Shown: in pieces, positions 16,826 through 26,348 of the stretch
How positions within the stretch are numbered: position 1 is the stretch's first letter
Layout: every line of letters starts with the position of its first letter
Assembly: GCF_031844705.1 (NCBI RefSeq)
Contig: NZ_CP134609.1
Coordinates: 6,138,001-6,202,000, forward strand
DNA: 64,000 nt
Direction of reading: 5' to 3'
DNA from: Streptomyces sp. ITFR-16
Lineage (GTDB): Bacteria; Actinomycetota; Actinomycetes; Streptomycetales; Streptomycetaceae
Program-made: the position numbers and the translations under genes
Notes under the pieces: generated by a model
Seen by the model: only the letters and a program-made list of their open reading frames with translations
Told to the model about the DNA's origin: nothing
Databases searched by the model: none

Positions 16826-17755
16826 TCACGCCCGATCCGCGACGCGTTCGCCGAGCAGGCCCTGGGGCCGCAGCAGCAGGACGACGATGAGGAGGACGAA
16901 GGCCCACACGTCCTTCCAGGCACCGCCGCCGAACAGGTCCATGCCGGGGACGTCGCTCATGTAGCCGGTGGCGAGGGATTCGGCGACGCCGAGGACGACG
17001 CCGCCGAGCATGGCGCCGTAGATGTTGCCGATGCCGCCGAGCACGGCGGCGGTGAACGCCTTGAGCCCCATGATGAAGCCCATTTTGAAGCCGATCTGGC
17101 CGTTCTTGAGCCCGTAGGCGACGGCGGCGACGGCGGCGAACGCGGCACCGATGGCGAAGGCCATGACGATGATGCGGTCCGTGTTGATGCCCATGAGCTT
17201 GGCGGTGTCGGGGTCCTGCGAGGTGGCCTGCATGCCGCGGCCGGAGCGGGTCTTGGAGACGAAGAGCCCGAGGGCGATCATGCAGACGGGGGCGGCGATG
17301 AGGACGAAGATGTCACCGCGCTGGATGTGGGCGCCGAAGAGGTCGAAGGCCTCGCCCTTGAACTGCGGGAAGGGGCGGTCCTTGGTGGCGTTCGGGTACC
17401 ACTTCCAGATGGCCTGCTGGAGCGCGAGGGAGAGTCCGATCGCGGTGATCAGCGGGGCGAGCCGGGGGGCGTTGCGCAGCGGCCGGTAGGCGAAGCGTTC
17501 GGCGGCGACGCTGACCGCGACGGAGCATATGACGCCGCCGATGATCATGAGGGGGACGATTGCGAGGAGGTTGGAGCCGGCCGGCATCCAGAGGTACACG
17601 GTGAGAGCTCCGAAGCCTCCGATCATGAAGATCTCGCCGTGGGCGAAGTTGATGAGCTGGATGATTCCGTAGACCATCGTGTAACCGATCGCGATGAGTC
17701 CGTACATCGCGCCGAGGATGAGTCCATTGGCCAGCTGTTGCGGCAGTTCGTGCAC
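16826..17755 (-). CDS. livH: Branched-chain amino-acid ABC transporter permease LivH
   Basis: The partner permease, 309 residues. The N-terminus has the family hallmark NGLILGAMYGLIAIGYTMVYG followed by INFAHGEIFM. Later motifs include KMGFIMGLKAFTAAVLGGIGNIYGAMLGG. About eight hydrophobic helices are visible. The start is GTG 17755. Between this gene and livK is a strong hairpin (17789-17823), so the permease/ATPase genes may be expressed below the level of the binding protein. Confidence 0.96.
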   Translation of the reverse strand: MHELPQQLANGLILGAMYGLIAIGYTMVYGIIQLINFAHGEIFMIGGFGALTVYLWMPAGSNLLAIVPLMIIGGVICSVAVSVAAERFAYRPLRNAPRLAPLITAIGLSLALQQAIWKWYPNATKDRPFPQFKGEAFDLFGAHIQRGDIFVLIAAPVCMIALGLFVSKTRSGRGMQATSQDPDTAKLMGINTDRIIVMAFAIGAAFAAVAAVAYGLKNGQIGFKMGFIMGLKAFTAAVLGGIGNIYGAMLGGVVLGVAESLATGYMSDVPGMDLFGGGAWKDVWAFVLLIVVLLLRPQGLLGERVADRA

Positions 17756-17788
17756 CGCAGGGCCTCCGTGGAGTGGTTCGGATATGGC

Positions 17789-17823
17789 ACCGCGCGGGAG
17801 CGCTCGTAGCGCTCCCGCGCGGT
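17789..17823 (-). terminator. Intra-operon hairpin between livK and livH
   Basis: A 16-bp perfect inverted repeat, ACCGCGCGGGAGCGCT, with a 3-nt loop. It lies in the 100-bp gap after livK on the transcribed strand. Such hairpins often attenuate read-through or protect the upstream binding-protein mRNA. Confidence 0.75.
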
Positions 17824-17855
17824 CTGGTGTCAGTCGTTGCGTGACCGGGAGCGTG

Positions 17856-19082
17856 TTACGGCTTGTAGGCCTCGCTGAGCTTGGACGTCCACTTGCCGCC
17901 GTCGACCTGGTACGCGGTCATCATGGTGTTGGTGGTGTCGCCGAACTCGTCGAAGGAGACCGGGCCGGTGACGCCGTCGAACTTGACCTTGCCGACGGCC
18001 TCCAGGACCTTGGCGCGGGCGTCGTCGGGGAGCTTGCCGTCATTGGCGGCGACGACGGCCTTGACGGCCTCGATGATCGCCCAGGTGGCGTCGTAGGTGC
18101 CGCCGCCGTACGCCTCGTAGGCGTCCTTGTATCCGGCCGCCTTGTAGTTCGCGATGAAGGTCTTGGCGGAGTCCAGCTCCTCGACGGGCTTGCCGACGGA
18201 GGTGGCGATGTCGCCCTGGGCCTTCTTGTTGAGCTTGATGAAGTCGGCGCTGTACATGCCGTCACCGCCCATGAGCGGGATCTGCACGCTGTCCTTGAGC
18301 TGCTGGCTCAGGGGGGCGCCGGCGGGGTACTCACCGCCGTAGTAGACGGCCTTGGCACCGGAGCGCTTGACCTTGGTCACGACGGCGTTGAAGTCACGGT
18401 CGTCGGGGTTGACGTGGTCCGCGCCGACGATCTTGCCGCCGAGGTCGGTGAACGTCGCCTTGAAGGAGGCGGCGAGACCGGCACCGTAGGGCTTCTGGTC
18501 GTCGATGAGGTAGACCTGCTTGATCTTCGCGTCGTTGTACAGGTACTTCGCCGCGAAGGCGCCCTGGATCTGGTCCGTGGTGGCGGTGCGGAAGTAGGTC
18601 TTGAAGGGGCGCTTCTTGTCGCCGGTCTTCCAGTTGTCGCCCTGGGTCAGCTCGGTGCCCGTGTTGGCGGGGGAGATCTGCGTCAGGCCGGCGTCGTTGA
18701 GCGGCTTCTGCATCGACTGGGAGACGCCGGAGTTCAGCGGGCCGACGACACCGAGGACGTCCTTGCTGTCGATGAACTTCGTGGCGTTCTGCTGGCCGAC
18801 CGAGGGCTGGGCCTGGTCGTCGAGCGGCTGGATCTTGAAGGTGATCCCCGGGACCGTCTTGTCCTTGTTCGCCGTCTTGGCGGCGAGGTCGGCGGAGTTC
18901 TTGATGCCGAGGCCGAGGGCGGACAGGTCACCGGTCAGCGGAGCGTCGACGCCGATGACCACGGTCTGGCTGTCGCCGCCGCTGCTGCCCTTCTTGTCGT
19001 CGTCGCGCGACCCGCAGGCGGTGAGCGTCAGTGCTCCTGTGGTGAGCACTGTGGTGAGGATGAGCAAAGAACGGTGTCGCAC
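17856..19082 (-). CDS. livK: Branched-chain amino-acid ABC transporter substrate-binding lipoprotein LivK
   Basis: The extracellular receptor of the importer, 408 residues, anchored as a lipoprotein. The N-terminus is a signal peptide with the lipobox LTAC and the modified cysteine at residue 23. The periplasmic-binding fold follows (IGVDAPLTGDLSALG, then DQKPYGAGLAASF and YGGEYPAGAPL). The start is GTG 19082 with AAAGGAC upstream. It is the first gene of the liv operon and is transcribed from the 570-bp upstream region. Leucine/isoleucine/valine is the expected ligand set, but other amino acids or amides are possible for this family. Confidence 0.95.
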   Translation of the reverse strand: MRHRSLLILTTVLTTGALTLTACGSRDDDKKGSSGGDSQTVVIGVDAPLTGDLSALGLGIKNSADLAAKTANKDKTVPGITFKIQPLDDQAQPSVGQQNATKFIDSKDVLGVVGPLNSGVSQSMQKPLNDAGLTQISPANTGTELTQGDNWKTGDKKRPFKTYFRTATTDQIQGAFAAKYLYNDAKIKQVYLIDDQKPYGAGLAASFKATFTDLGGKIVGADHVNPDDRDFNAVVTKVKRSGAKAVYYGGEYPAGAPLSQQLKDSVQIPLMGGDGMYSADFIKLNKKAQGDIATSVGKPVEELDSAKTFIANYKAAGYKDAYEAYGGGTYDATWAIIEAVKAVVAANDGKLPDDARAKVLEAVGKVKFDGVTGPVSFDEFGDTTNTMMTAYQVDGGKWTSKLSEAYKP

Positions 19083-19655
19083 GAAAAGTCCTTTCCCTGG
19101 CGCGGCCTCCTCTGCTTGAGGTGCCGTGTCGTTCGCCGGGCCGTACTGGTTGGTACAGGGCCGTGCTGCAGACGCGCCCGGCGGCGCGGTGACTGGCGGT
19201 GACTCTAAGGGCAGCGGTGGGGGTCCGGGATGGGGGTGGAGCAGGATGTGACTGTCTTGTTATGCCCTTGAGCAAGGCTTGAGGTGGCTGTGGGGACATG
19301 TACGGCTTTTTACCGGACCGTGAAGTGACCGCATGCTGAGAACGCGCAGCTCTGCTAAGGGGCTTGAGGCGATCTTGGTGCTGTCGCCCGCCGGGGGGTG
19401 TGCGCGGCGGTGCGGGGGCACGCCGGGGCACCCGGTGCCTGCGGGCCGGGCTCTTCGTGCCGCGCCGGGGCGCGCGTACATTGCGCGTTTGTTACGCAGT
19501 GTTACGTCCGGGGTGGCGCGGTCGACGCGGTGTGCTGGTGGGCAGGCGGGGCGTGGCAGACGAGTGGGCCACGGAACGGGTCATGGGGTCAAGGGCGTTG
19601 CGGCCTGGCGATGTGCAAGTTCTGTGTGCGCGGCGGCCGTTGTGCCCGGGTATGA
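19083..19655. other. Gene-free 573-bp region upstream of livK
   Basis: I see no credible gene; the short ORFs here have poor codon statistics for this genome. It should contain the liv promoter (minus strand). One small palindrome, CCTTGAGCAAGG (19266-19277), could be a regulator site. No promoter hexamers stand out well enough to call. Confidence 0.6.
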
Positions 19656-19692
19656 CACGGCCCGGCCGGATCGGTGATCCGGCCGGGCCGTG
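19656..19692 (-). terminator. Perfect hairpin terminator after the thioesterase gene
   Basis: A 17-bp perfect stem (CACGGCCCGGCCGGATC) with a 3-nt loop, 22 bp after the thioesterase stop on the transcribed strand. Confidence 0.85.
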
Positions 19693-19713
19693 GTGGAAGG
19701 GGGTGCCGCGCGG

Positions 19714-20184
19714 TCAGGAGGCGTCGGCCCGGGGGACGTCGCGCAGCAGGCAGGTGAGGCGGGCGGTACAGACCCGCTTGTCCTGTTCGTCGGTGATGAC
19801 GATCTCGTACGTGGCGGTGGTGCGGCCGCGGTGTACGGGGGTGGCGACGCCGGTGACGAGGCCGCTTCGTACCCCTCGGTGATGGGTGCAGTTCAGGTCC
19901 ACGCCGACGGCGACCTTGGTGGCGCCGCCGTGGAGCATGGTGCCGACGGAGCCGAGGGTCTCGGCGAGGACGGCGGAGGCGCCGCCGTGCAGGAGTCCGT
20001 AGGGCTGGGTGTTGCCCTCGACGGGCATGGTGCCGACGACGCGGTCCGCGGAGGCCTCGGTGATCTGCACGCCCATGCGCTCGCCGAGGTGGCCGGCGGA
20101 GAAGAGGGCGGGGAGGTCGACGCCGAGCGCGGCGTACTCGTCGATGATCTCCTGGGGGAACTTCGGCGCGGTGTGCTCGCCCAT
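19714..20184 (-). CDS. PaaI family hot-dog thioesterase
   Basis: A 156-residue protein with the hot-dog acyl-CoA thioesterase pattern. Its core is YGLLHGGASAVLAETLGSVG, with HGG and the following Glu as the PaaI/HGG catalytic region, and VGVDLNCTHHRGVRSGLVTG. Family members hydrolyse aryl- or short-chain acyl-CoA esters. The ATG at 20184 follows GGAGCC. The gene lies 73 bp downstream of fdhF on the same strand and may share its transcript. The substrate is unknown. Confidence 0.9.
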   Translation of the reverse strand: MGEHTAPKFPQEIIDEYAALGVDLPALFSAGHLGERMGVQITEASADRVVGTMPVEGNTQPYGLLHGGASAVLAETLGSVGTMLHGGATKVAVGVDLNCTHHRGVRSGLVTGVATPVHRGRTTATYEIVITDEQDKRVCTARLTCLLRDVPRADAS

Positions 20185-20257
20185 GGGGTCCGGCTCCGTC
20201 TCTCTGCGGTGGTGCGCTTCTGTGTCCGTCGTTCTTATCAGACGGCTGAGCGGTCGC

Positions 20258-22555
20258 TTAGGCGGCGTCCGGGGCGGGCGCCGGGGCGGTGTTCTCGAAG
20301 CGCACCACGACGGACTTGCTGGCGGGGGTGTTGCTGGTGTCGGCGGTCGAGTCCAGGGGGACCAGCACATTGGTCTCGGGGTAGTAGGCGGCGGCGCAGC
20401 CCCGGGCGGTGGGGTAGTGGACGACGCGGAAGCCGGGGGCGCGGCGCTCCACCCCGTCCCTCCATTCGCCGACGAGGTCGGTGTACGCGCCGTCGGCGAG
20501 GCCGAGAACGGCCGCGTCGTCGGGGTTGACCAGGACGACGCGGCGGCCCCCCTTGATGCCCCGGTAGCGGTCGTCCAGGCCGTAGACGGTGGTGTTGTAC
20601 TGGTCGTGCGAGCGCAGGGTCTGCAACAGCAGCCTGCCCTCCGGGAGTTCGGGGAACTCGACGGGGGCGGCGGTGAAGTTGGCCTTCCCGGTGGCGGTGG
20701 GGAAGCGGCGCGAGTCGCGCGGAGCGTGCGGGAGCGTGAACCCGCCGGGGTGGGCGACGCGCGCGTTGAAGTCCTCGAAGCCGGGGACGACACGTGCGAT
20801 GCGGTCGCGGATCGTCCCGTAGTCCCGCTCGAACTCCTCCCAGGGCGTGGCCGACGCGGGCCCGAGCACGGCGCGGGCGAGCCGGGCGACGATGGCGGGC
20901 TCGGAGAGCAGATGCGGGCTCGCGGGGGTGAGGTTGCCGCGCGAGGCGTGGACCATGCTCATGGAGTCCTCGACGGTGACGAACTGCCGCCCGCCCGCCT
21001 GCACGTCCTTGTCGGTACGGCCCAGGGTGGGCAGGATCAGCGCCCGGGCGCCGGTGACCGCGTGCGAGCGGTTGAGCTTGGTGGAGACATGGACGGTCAG
21101 GCGCGCGTTGCGCATCGCGGCCTCGGTGACGGCGGTGTCGGGCGTGGCCGCGACGAAGTTGCCGCCCATGGCGAAGAAGACCTTGGCGTCGCCGTCGCGC
21201 AGGGCCTCGATGGAGCGGACCACGTCGTAGCCGTGGTGGCGCGGCGAGGTGATGCCGAACTCCTTGTCGAGCGCGTCGAGGAACGCCGGCGCGGGCCGCT
21301 CGAAGATCCCCATGGTGCGGTCGCCCTGCACGTTGGAGTGGCCCCGCACGGGGCAGACGCCTGCGCCGGGGCGGCCGATGTTGCCGCGCAGCAGAAGGAA
21401 GTTGACGACCTCGCGGATGGTCGGCACCGAGTGCTTGTGCTGGGTGAGGCCCATCGCCCAGCACACGATGGTGCGCTCCGAGGCGAGGACCAGCGCGAGT
21501 GCCTGCTCGATCGCGGCCCGGTCGAGGCCGGTCGCGGCGAGCGTCCCGTCCCAGTCGGCGGCGGCCGCCGCTGCGGCGAACTCCTCGAAGCCATGGGTGT
21601 GCCGCTCCACGAACGCCTGGTCGACGGCCCCCTCGGTCTCCAGGATCAGCTTGTTCAGCAGCCGGAAGAGGGCCTGGTCGCCGCCGATACGGATCTGGAG
21701 GAACAGGTCGTTGAGCGCGGCGCCCTTGATCATGCCGAGCGGTGTCTGCGGGTTCTTGAAGCGCTCCATCCCCGCCTCGGGCAGCGGGTTCACCGAAATG
21801 ATCTTCGCGCCCGCCGACTTGGCCTTCTCCAGCGCGGAGAGCATCCGGGGGTGGTTGGTGCCCGGGTTCTGCCCGGCGACGATGATCAGGTCGGCGTGGT
21901 GCAGGTCCTCCAGGGACACCGAGCCCTTGCCGACGCCGATGGTCTCGGTGAGCGCCGAGCCGGAGGACTCGTGGCACATGTTGGAGCAGTCGGGCAGGTT
22001 GTTGGTGCCGAATTCGCGGGCGAACAGCTGAAGGAGGAACGCGGCCTCGTTGCTGGTGCGCCCGGAGGTGTAGAAGAGGGCCTCGTCGGGGGAGCCGAGC
22101 GCGCGCAGTTCCTCGGCCATGATCTCGAAGGCCCGCTCCCAGGCCACCGCCTCGTACCGGTCGGCGCCCTCGGGCAGATACATGGGCTGGGTGATGCGGC
22201 CCTGCTGGCCGAGCCAGTAGCCGCTGCGGGCGGCCAGGTCGGCGACCGGGTGGGCGGCGAAGAAGTCGGGGGTGACGCGGCGCAGCGTCGCCTCCTCGGC
22301 CACGGCCTTGGCGCCGTTCTCGCAGAATTCGGCGGTGTGCCGCTTGTCGCCCTCGGGCCAGGCGCAGCCGGGGCAGTCGAAGCCGTCCTTCTGGTTGACC
22401 TTGAGCAGGGTCCGCGCCGTGCGGCTCACCCCCATCTGCTGCTGGGCGATGCGCAGGCTGTGGGCGACGGCGGGCAGCCCGGCGGCGGCGTGCCGGGCCG
22501 GTCCGACCTGCGGTGAGTCCTGGACGGGGTCTCCCGTGGGCGGCTTGCTGGCCAT
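20258..22555 (-). CDS. FdhF/YdeP family molybdopterin oxidoreductase
   Basis: A 765-residue cytosolic molybdenum-cofactor enzyme. The N-terminal FDCPGCAWPEG provides only a two-cysteine motif rather than the full four-cysteine 4Fe-4S site of classical formate dehydrogenases. A third cysteine region is CSNMCHESSG. Pterin-binding regions follow, including VAGQNPGTNHPRML, GNIGRPGAGVCPVRGHSNVQGDRTMG, FAMGGNFVAATPD and the C-terminal domain. No partner subunits or fdhD-like gene lie nearby. In E. coli, YdeP is linked to acid resistance, and the real substrate is unresolved. ATG 22555 has GGGGAG upstream. Confidence 0.92.
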   Translation of the reverse strand: MASKPPTGDPVQDSPQVGPARHAAAGLPAVAHSLRIAQQQMGVSRTARTLLKVNQKDGFDCPGCAWPEGDKRHTAEFCENGAKAVAEEATLRRVTPDFFAAHPVADLAARSGYWLGQQGRITQPMYLPEGADRYEAVAWERAFEIMAEELRALGSPDEALFYTSGRTSNEAAFLLQLFAREFGTNNLPDCSNMCHESSGSALTETIGVGKGSVSLEDLHHADLIIVAGQNPGTNHPRMLSALEKAKSAGAKIISVNPLPEAGMERFKNPQTPLGMIKGAALNDLFLQIRIGGDQALFRLLNKLILETEGAVDQAFVERHTHGFEEFAAAAAAADWDGTLAATGLDRAAIEQALALVLASERTIVCWAMGLTQHKHSVPTIREVVNFLLLRGNIGRPGAGVCPVRGHSNVQGDRTMGIFERPAPAFLDALDKEFGITSPRHHGYDVVRSIEALRDGDAKVFFAMGGNFVAATPDTAVTEAAMRNARLTVHVSTKLNRSHAVTGARALILPTLGRTDKDVQAGGRQFVTVEDSMSMVHASRGNLTPASPHLLSEPAIVARLARAVLGPASATPWEEFERDYGTIRDRIARVVPGFEDFNARVAHPGGFTLPHAPRDSRRFPTATGKANFTAAPVEFPELPEGRLLLQTLRSHDQYNTTVYGLDDRYRGIKGGRRVVLVNPDDAAVLGLADGAYTDLVGEWRDGVERRAPGFRVVHYPTARGCAAAYYPETNVLVPLDSTADTSNTPASKSVVVRFENTAPAPAPDAA

Positions 22556-22709
22556 CGTGCTCCCCTTCGAGCCTGCTGCGTCCCCGCGCGGGCCGCAGTG
22601 CGTGTGTCCTTCTCCTCGATCCTGGCACGCGGGGCGGACAGCCGGTCCGGTGAGCCGTCGCGGGCGGTCGCCGGTCCGGATTGTCAGTGGGCCGTGGCAG
22701 GATCGGGGT

Positions 22710-25421
22710 GTGGCTGAGACGGCATCGAAGAAGACGGCAGACAACCGACCGCGCCTGCTCCTGATGGACGGGCACTCCCTGGCGTACCGGGCGTTCTTTG
22801 CGCTGCCTGCGGAGAATTTCACGACAGGGGCGGGACAGCCGACCAACGCGGTGTACGGCTTCATGTCGATGCTGGCGAACACCCTGCGTGACGAGGCGCC
22901 GACGCATTTCGCGGTGGCCTTCGACGTGTCCCGCAAGACCTGGCGCGCGCAGGAGTTCCCCGAGTACAAGGCGAACCGCTCCAAGACCCCGGACGAGTTC
23001 AAGGGCCAGGTCGAGCTGATCGGCGAGCTGCTCGACGCGATGCACGCCGACCGTTTCGCGGTCGACGGCTTCGAGGCGGACGACGTCATCGCCACCCTGG
23101 CCACCCAGGCCGAGGCGGCCGGCTTCGAGGTCCTGATCGTCACCGGCGACCGGGACTCCTTCCAGCTGATCACGGACAACGTCACGGTGCTCTACCCGAC
23201 CAAGGGCGTCTCGGAGCTGACGCGCTTCACCCCGGCCAAGGTCGAGGAGAAGTACGGCCTCACCCCCCAGCAGTACCCCGACTTCGCGGCGCTGCGCGGT
23301 GACCCGTCGGACAACCTTCCGGGCATCCCCGGCGTCGGCGAGAAGACGGCCGCGAAGTGGATCAACCAGTTCGGTTCCTTCGACGAGCTGGTGGCCCGGG
23401 CCGAGGAGGTCAAGGGCAAGGCGGGGCAGAATTTCCGCGACCACCTGGACGCGGTGCGGATGAACCGCCGGCTGACCGAGATGGTCCGCGACGTGGCCCT
23501 GCCGAAGACCCCCGCCGACCTGGAGCGCGCCCCCTACGACCGCACCGCGGTCACCGGGGTGCTCGACGTGCTGGAGATCCGCAACCCGAGCCTGCGCGAG
23601 CGGCTTCTCGCGGTGGACCCGGGCGCGGCCGAGGACGAGGCCCCCGCGCCCGCCGCGGGCATCGAGCTGGACGGCGCGGTGCTGGGCGCCGGCGAGCTCG
23701 CCCCGTGGCTGGCGGAGCACGCCGGGCAGCCGCTGGGCCTCACCTCCGTGGACACCTGGGCCCTCGGCAGCGGCACGGTCACCGAGATCGCGCTCGCCGC
23801 GGCGGACGGGGCTGCGGCCTGGTTCGACCCGGCCCAGGTCGACGAGGCCGACGAGCAGGCGTTCGCCGCCTGGCTCGCGGACGCGGGCCGGCCCAAGGTC
23901 ATGCACAACGCCAAGAGCGCGATGCGGGTCTTCCCGGAGCACGGCTGGCGGATCGAGGGCGTCTCGATGGACACCGCGCTCGCCGCCTACCTGGTCAAGC
24001 CCGGCCGGCGCTCCTTCGCGCTGGACGCCCTCGCGGTGGAGTACCTGGGCCGGGAGCTGGCCCCGGCCGCCGCGTCCGACGGGCAGCTGGCCTTCGGCGC
24101 CGACGACCAGGCCGAGGCCGACGCGCTGATGGCGCAGGCCCGCGCGATCCTGGACCTCGGTGACGCGTTCACCATCCGCCTCAAGGAGGTCGGCGCCGCC
24201 GAGCTGCTCCACGACATGGAGCTGCCGACGTCGATCCTGCTGGCCCGGCTCGAGCGGCACGGCATCGCGGCCGACCGCGCCCATCTGGAGGGTATGGAGC
24301 AGCAGTTCGCGGGCGCCGTGCAGCAGGCGGTGAAGGAGGCGCACGCCGCGGTGGGCCGGGAGTTCAACCTCGGCTCGCCCAAGCAGCTCCAGGAGGTCCT
24401 CTTCGGCGAGCTGGGCCTGCCGAAGACCAAGAAGACCAAGACCGGGTACACGACCGACGCGGACGCCCTGGCCTGGCTCGCCGCCCAGACCGAGCACGAG
24501 CTGCCGGTCATCATGCTGCGCCACCGCGAGCAGGCCAAGCTGCGGGTGACGGTCGAGGGCCTGGTCAAGACGATCGCGGCGGACGGCCGCATCCACACCA
24601 CGTTCAACCAGACCGTCGCCGCCACCGGCCGGCTCTCCTCCACCGACCCCAATCTGCAGAACATCCCCGTCCGCACGGACGAGGGCCGGGCGATCCGCCG
24701 GGGCTTCGTCGTCGGCGAGGGCTTCGAGTCGCTGATGACGGCGGACTACAGCCAGATCGAGCTGCGGGTCATGGCCCACCTCTCCGAGGACGCGGGCCTG
24801 ATCGAGGCGTTCACCTCCGGCGAGGACCTGCACACCACGGTCGCCTCCCAGGTGTTCGGCGTCGACAAGTCCGCGGTCGACCCGGAGATGCGGCGCAAGA
24901 TCAAGGCCATGAGCTACGGGCTGGCCTACGGGCTCTCCGCGTTCGGCCTCTCCCAGCAGCTGAACATCGAGGCGGGCGAGGCCCGGGGCCTGATGGACAC
25001 CTACTTCGAGCGGTTCGGCGGCGTCCGCGACTACCTGCACCGGGTGGTGGAGGAGGCCAGGGCCACCGGCTACACGGAGACGGTCTTCGGCCGCCGCCGC
25101 TATCTGCCCGACCTCAACAGCGACAACCGCCAGCGCCGCGAGACGGCCGAGCGGATGGCGCTCAACGCACCGATCCAGGGCACGGCGGCGGACATCGTCA
25201 AGGTCGCCATGCTCCACGTCGACCGTGCACTCACGGAGGCGAAGCTCACCTCGCGGATGCTGCTCCAGGTGCACGACGAAATCGTGCTGGAGATCGCCGC
25301 GGGCGAGCGCGAGCAGGTGGAGAAGATCCTGCGCCACGAGATGTCGACGGCGGTCCAGCTGCGCGCCCCGCTGGACGTCTCCGTCGGCGTGGGCAACGAC
25401 TGGGAGTCGGCGGCGCACTGA
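22710..25421 (+). CDS. polA: DNA polymerase I
   Basis: A repair and Okazaki-fragment polymerase, 903 residues. The 5'-3' exonuclease domain is at about 15-310 (LLMDGHSLAYRAFFAL, GFEADDVIATLA, DRDSFQLI). The polymerase domain is at about 500-903, with motif A DYSQIELRV, motif B RRKIKAMSYGLAYG and motif C QVHDEIVLE. The middle domain lacks the DxE proofreading residues (here SVDTWAL), so it is probably inactive as a 3'-5' exonuclease, as in other actinobacterial Pol I. No Shine-Dalgarno precedes GTG 22710, but CAGGAT lies 6 nt before it, so the mRNA may be leaderless. Confidence 0.97.
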   Translation: MAETASKKTADNRPRLLLMDGHSLAYRAFFALPAENFTTGAGQPTNAVYGFMSMLANTLRDEAPTHFAVAFDVSRKTWRAQEFPEYKANRSKTPDEFKGQVELIGELLDAMHADRFAVDGFEADDVIATLATQAEAAGFEVLIVTGDRDSFQLITDNVTVLYPTKGVSELTRFTPAKVEEKYGLTPQQYPDFAALRGDPSDNLPGIPGVGEKTAAKWINQFGSFDELVARAEEVKGKAGQNFRDHLDAVRMNRRLTEMVRDVALPKTPADLERAPYDRTAVTGVLDVLEIRNPSLRERLLAVDPGAAEDEAPAPAAGIELDGAVLGAGELAPWLAEHAGQPLGLTSVDTWALGSGTVTEIALAAADGAAAWFDPAQVDEADEQAFAAWLADAGRPKVMHNAKSAMRVFPEHGWRIEGVSMDTALAAYLVKPGRRSFALDALAVEYLGRELAPAAASDGQLAFGADDQAEADALMAQARAILDLGDAFTIRLKEVGAAELLHDMELPTSILLARLERHGIAADRAHLEGMEQQFAGAVQQAVKEAHAAVGREFNLGSPKQLQEVLFGELGLPKTKKTKTGYTTDADALAWLAAQTEHELPVIMLRHREQAKLRVTVEGLVKTIAADGRIHTTFNQTVAATGRLSSTDPNLQNIPVRTDEGRAIRRGFVVGEGFESLMTADYSQIELRVMAHLSEDAGLIEAFTSGEDLHTTVASQVFGVDKSAVDPEMRRKIKAMSYGLAYGLSAFGLSQQLNIEAGEARGLMDTYFERFGGVRDYLHRVVEEARATGYTETVFGRRRYLPDLNSDNRQRRETAERMALNAPIQGTAADIVKVAMLHVDRALTEAKLTSRMLLQVHDEIVLEIAAGEREQVEKILRHEMSTAVQLRAPLDVSVGVGNDWESAAH

Positions 25422-25478
25422 CCGCCGGCGCCGGACGCGGGCACCCGCCGCCCGCGGTGCGGCCGAGGGCGGACCGCC

Positions 25479-26348
25479 TCAGTCGCCGGCCGGGCTCGTG
25501 TCCCGGGCCCGGCCGGCGACGGGGAGCGCCGGTGCGGGGCCGGGGCGGCGGACCAGCCGCAGCCACACCCCCCACAGCACCAGCCCCACCGCGAGTCCGG
25601 CGCCCGCGCCGAAGCAGGCGGTGGGGATGATGTCCAGCGGGGTGCTGATGTGCCCGAAGGCGGCGTACCAGCGCGCGCACCGGTGCACGATGCCCAGCAG
25701 GACGCACAGCGCGATGCCGCCGCCCGCGTACCAGCGCGCCCGGCGGCCCAGGACCGGTACGGCCGGGGGGACCGGGCGCGCCCCGGCCCGCCGCAGCGCG
25801 CTCACCGCGAACCACCCGATCCCGGTCAGGGCCAGCGCCGAACTGCCGTACTGCACCAGCGTGTAGACGGGGAACCCGCCCGCGCCGGCCCCGAGCACCG
25901 GCACCAGCCGCACCCCCCACCGGTCGTGATGGGTGAACGCGTCCCAGACGACGTGCGTGGCCGCCCCGAGCACCGCCGACACCACGAACCACGCCGCGTC
26001 CCGGGCACCCCGCGGCCCCGCCCCTGGCGCCCGCCGGGCCCCTCGTACGCAGGCGTACACCCGCCCCTGCCAGGTCCGGGGCAGCAGCGCCACCAGAGGT
26101 TCCCGCAGCAGCAGCCACAGAGCCACCGTCGCCGCCGTGATCAGGACGTCCACGGTGAAGACCCCCCAGGCCGCGTGGGTGACCTGTCCGAACTCCATGG
26201 CGCCCGGAATCGCCGTGTCCGCGTAGTACGTCATGTCGGGGGCGAACGAACCGGCGACGAGGGCCGAGGCGACGAGGGGCCCCCGGCCCGTCCCGTCCCG
26301 GCGGATTCCCGGCAGGACGGCGGCGGCGTGGCTGAGCGTGAACGGCAT
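25479..26348 (-). CDS. DUF4184 family membrane protein
   Basis: A 289-residue integral membrane protein. It opens with the family signature MPFTLSHAAAVLPG and continues with SFAPDMTYYAD and VFTVDV. About six hydrophobic helices are visible. The residues THVVWDAFTHHDRW resemble the His/Asp cluster of membrane-bound metal-dependent hydrolases (YdjM/LexA-regulated type). Function is unknown. It converges with polA and is divergent from the lytic transglycosylase gene. Confidence 0.9.
   Translation of the reverse strand: MPFTLSHAAAVLPGIRRDGTGRGPLVASALVAGSFAPDMTYYADTAIPGAMEFGQVTHAAWGVFTVDVLITAATVALWLLLREPLVALLPRTWQGRVYACVRGARRAPGAGPRGARDAAWFVVSAVLGAATHVVWDAFTHHDRWGVRLVPVLGAGAGGFPVYTLVQYGSSALALTGIGWFAVSALRRAGARPVPPAVPVLGRRARWYAGGGIALCVLLGIVHRCARWYAAFGHISTPLDIIPTACFGAGAGLAVGLVLWGVWLRLVRRPGPAPALPVAGRARDTSPAGD

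Noticed and set aside
19266..19277. CCTTGAGCAAGG palindrome as a liv operator
   Set aside because: Too short and occurs by chance in a 64-kb window; no matching second copy was found.
19333..19882. Plus-strand ORFs in the gap upstream of livK
   Set aside because: Their translations are Cys/Arg/Gly-rich, no ribosome sites precede their starts, and one runs through the terminator and into the thioesterase gene on the opposite strand.
22555..22710. Consensus -35 box for polA
   Set aside because: CAGGAT before the GTG is a passable -10, but nothing better than TCCGGA lies 17 bp upstream, so no promoter feature was called.
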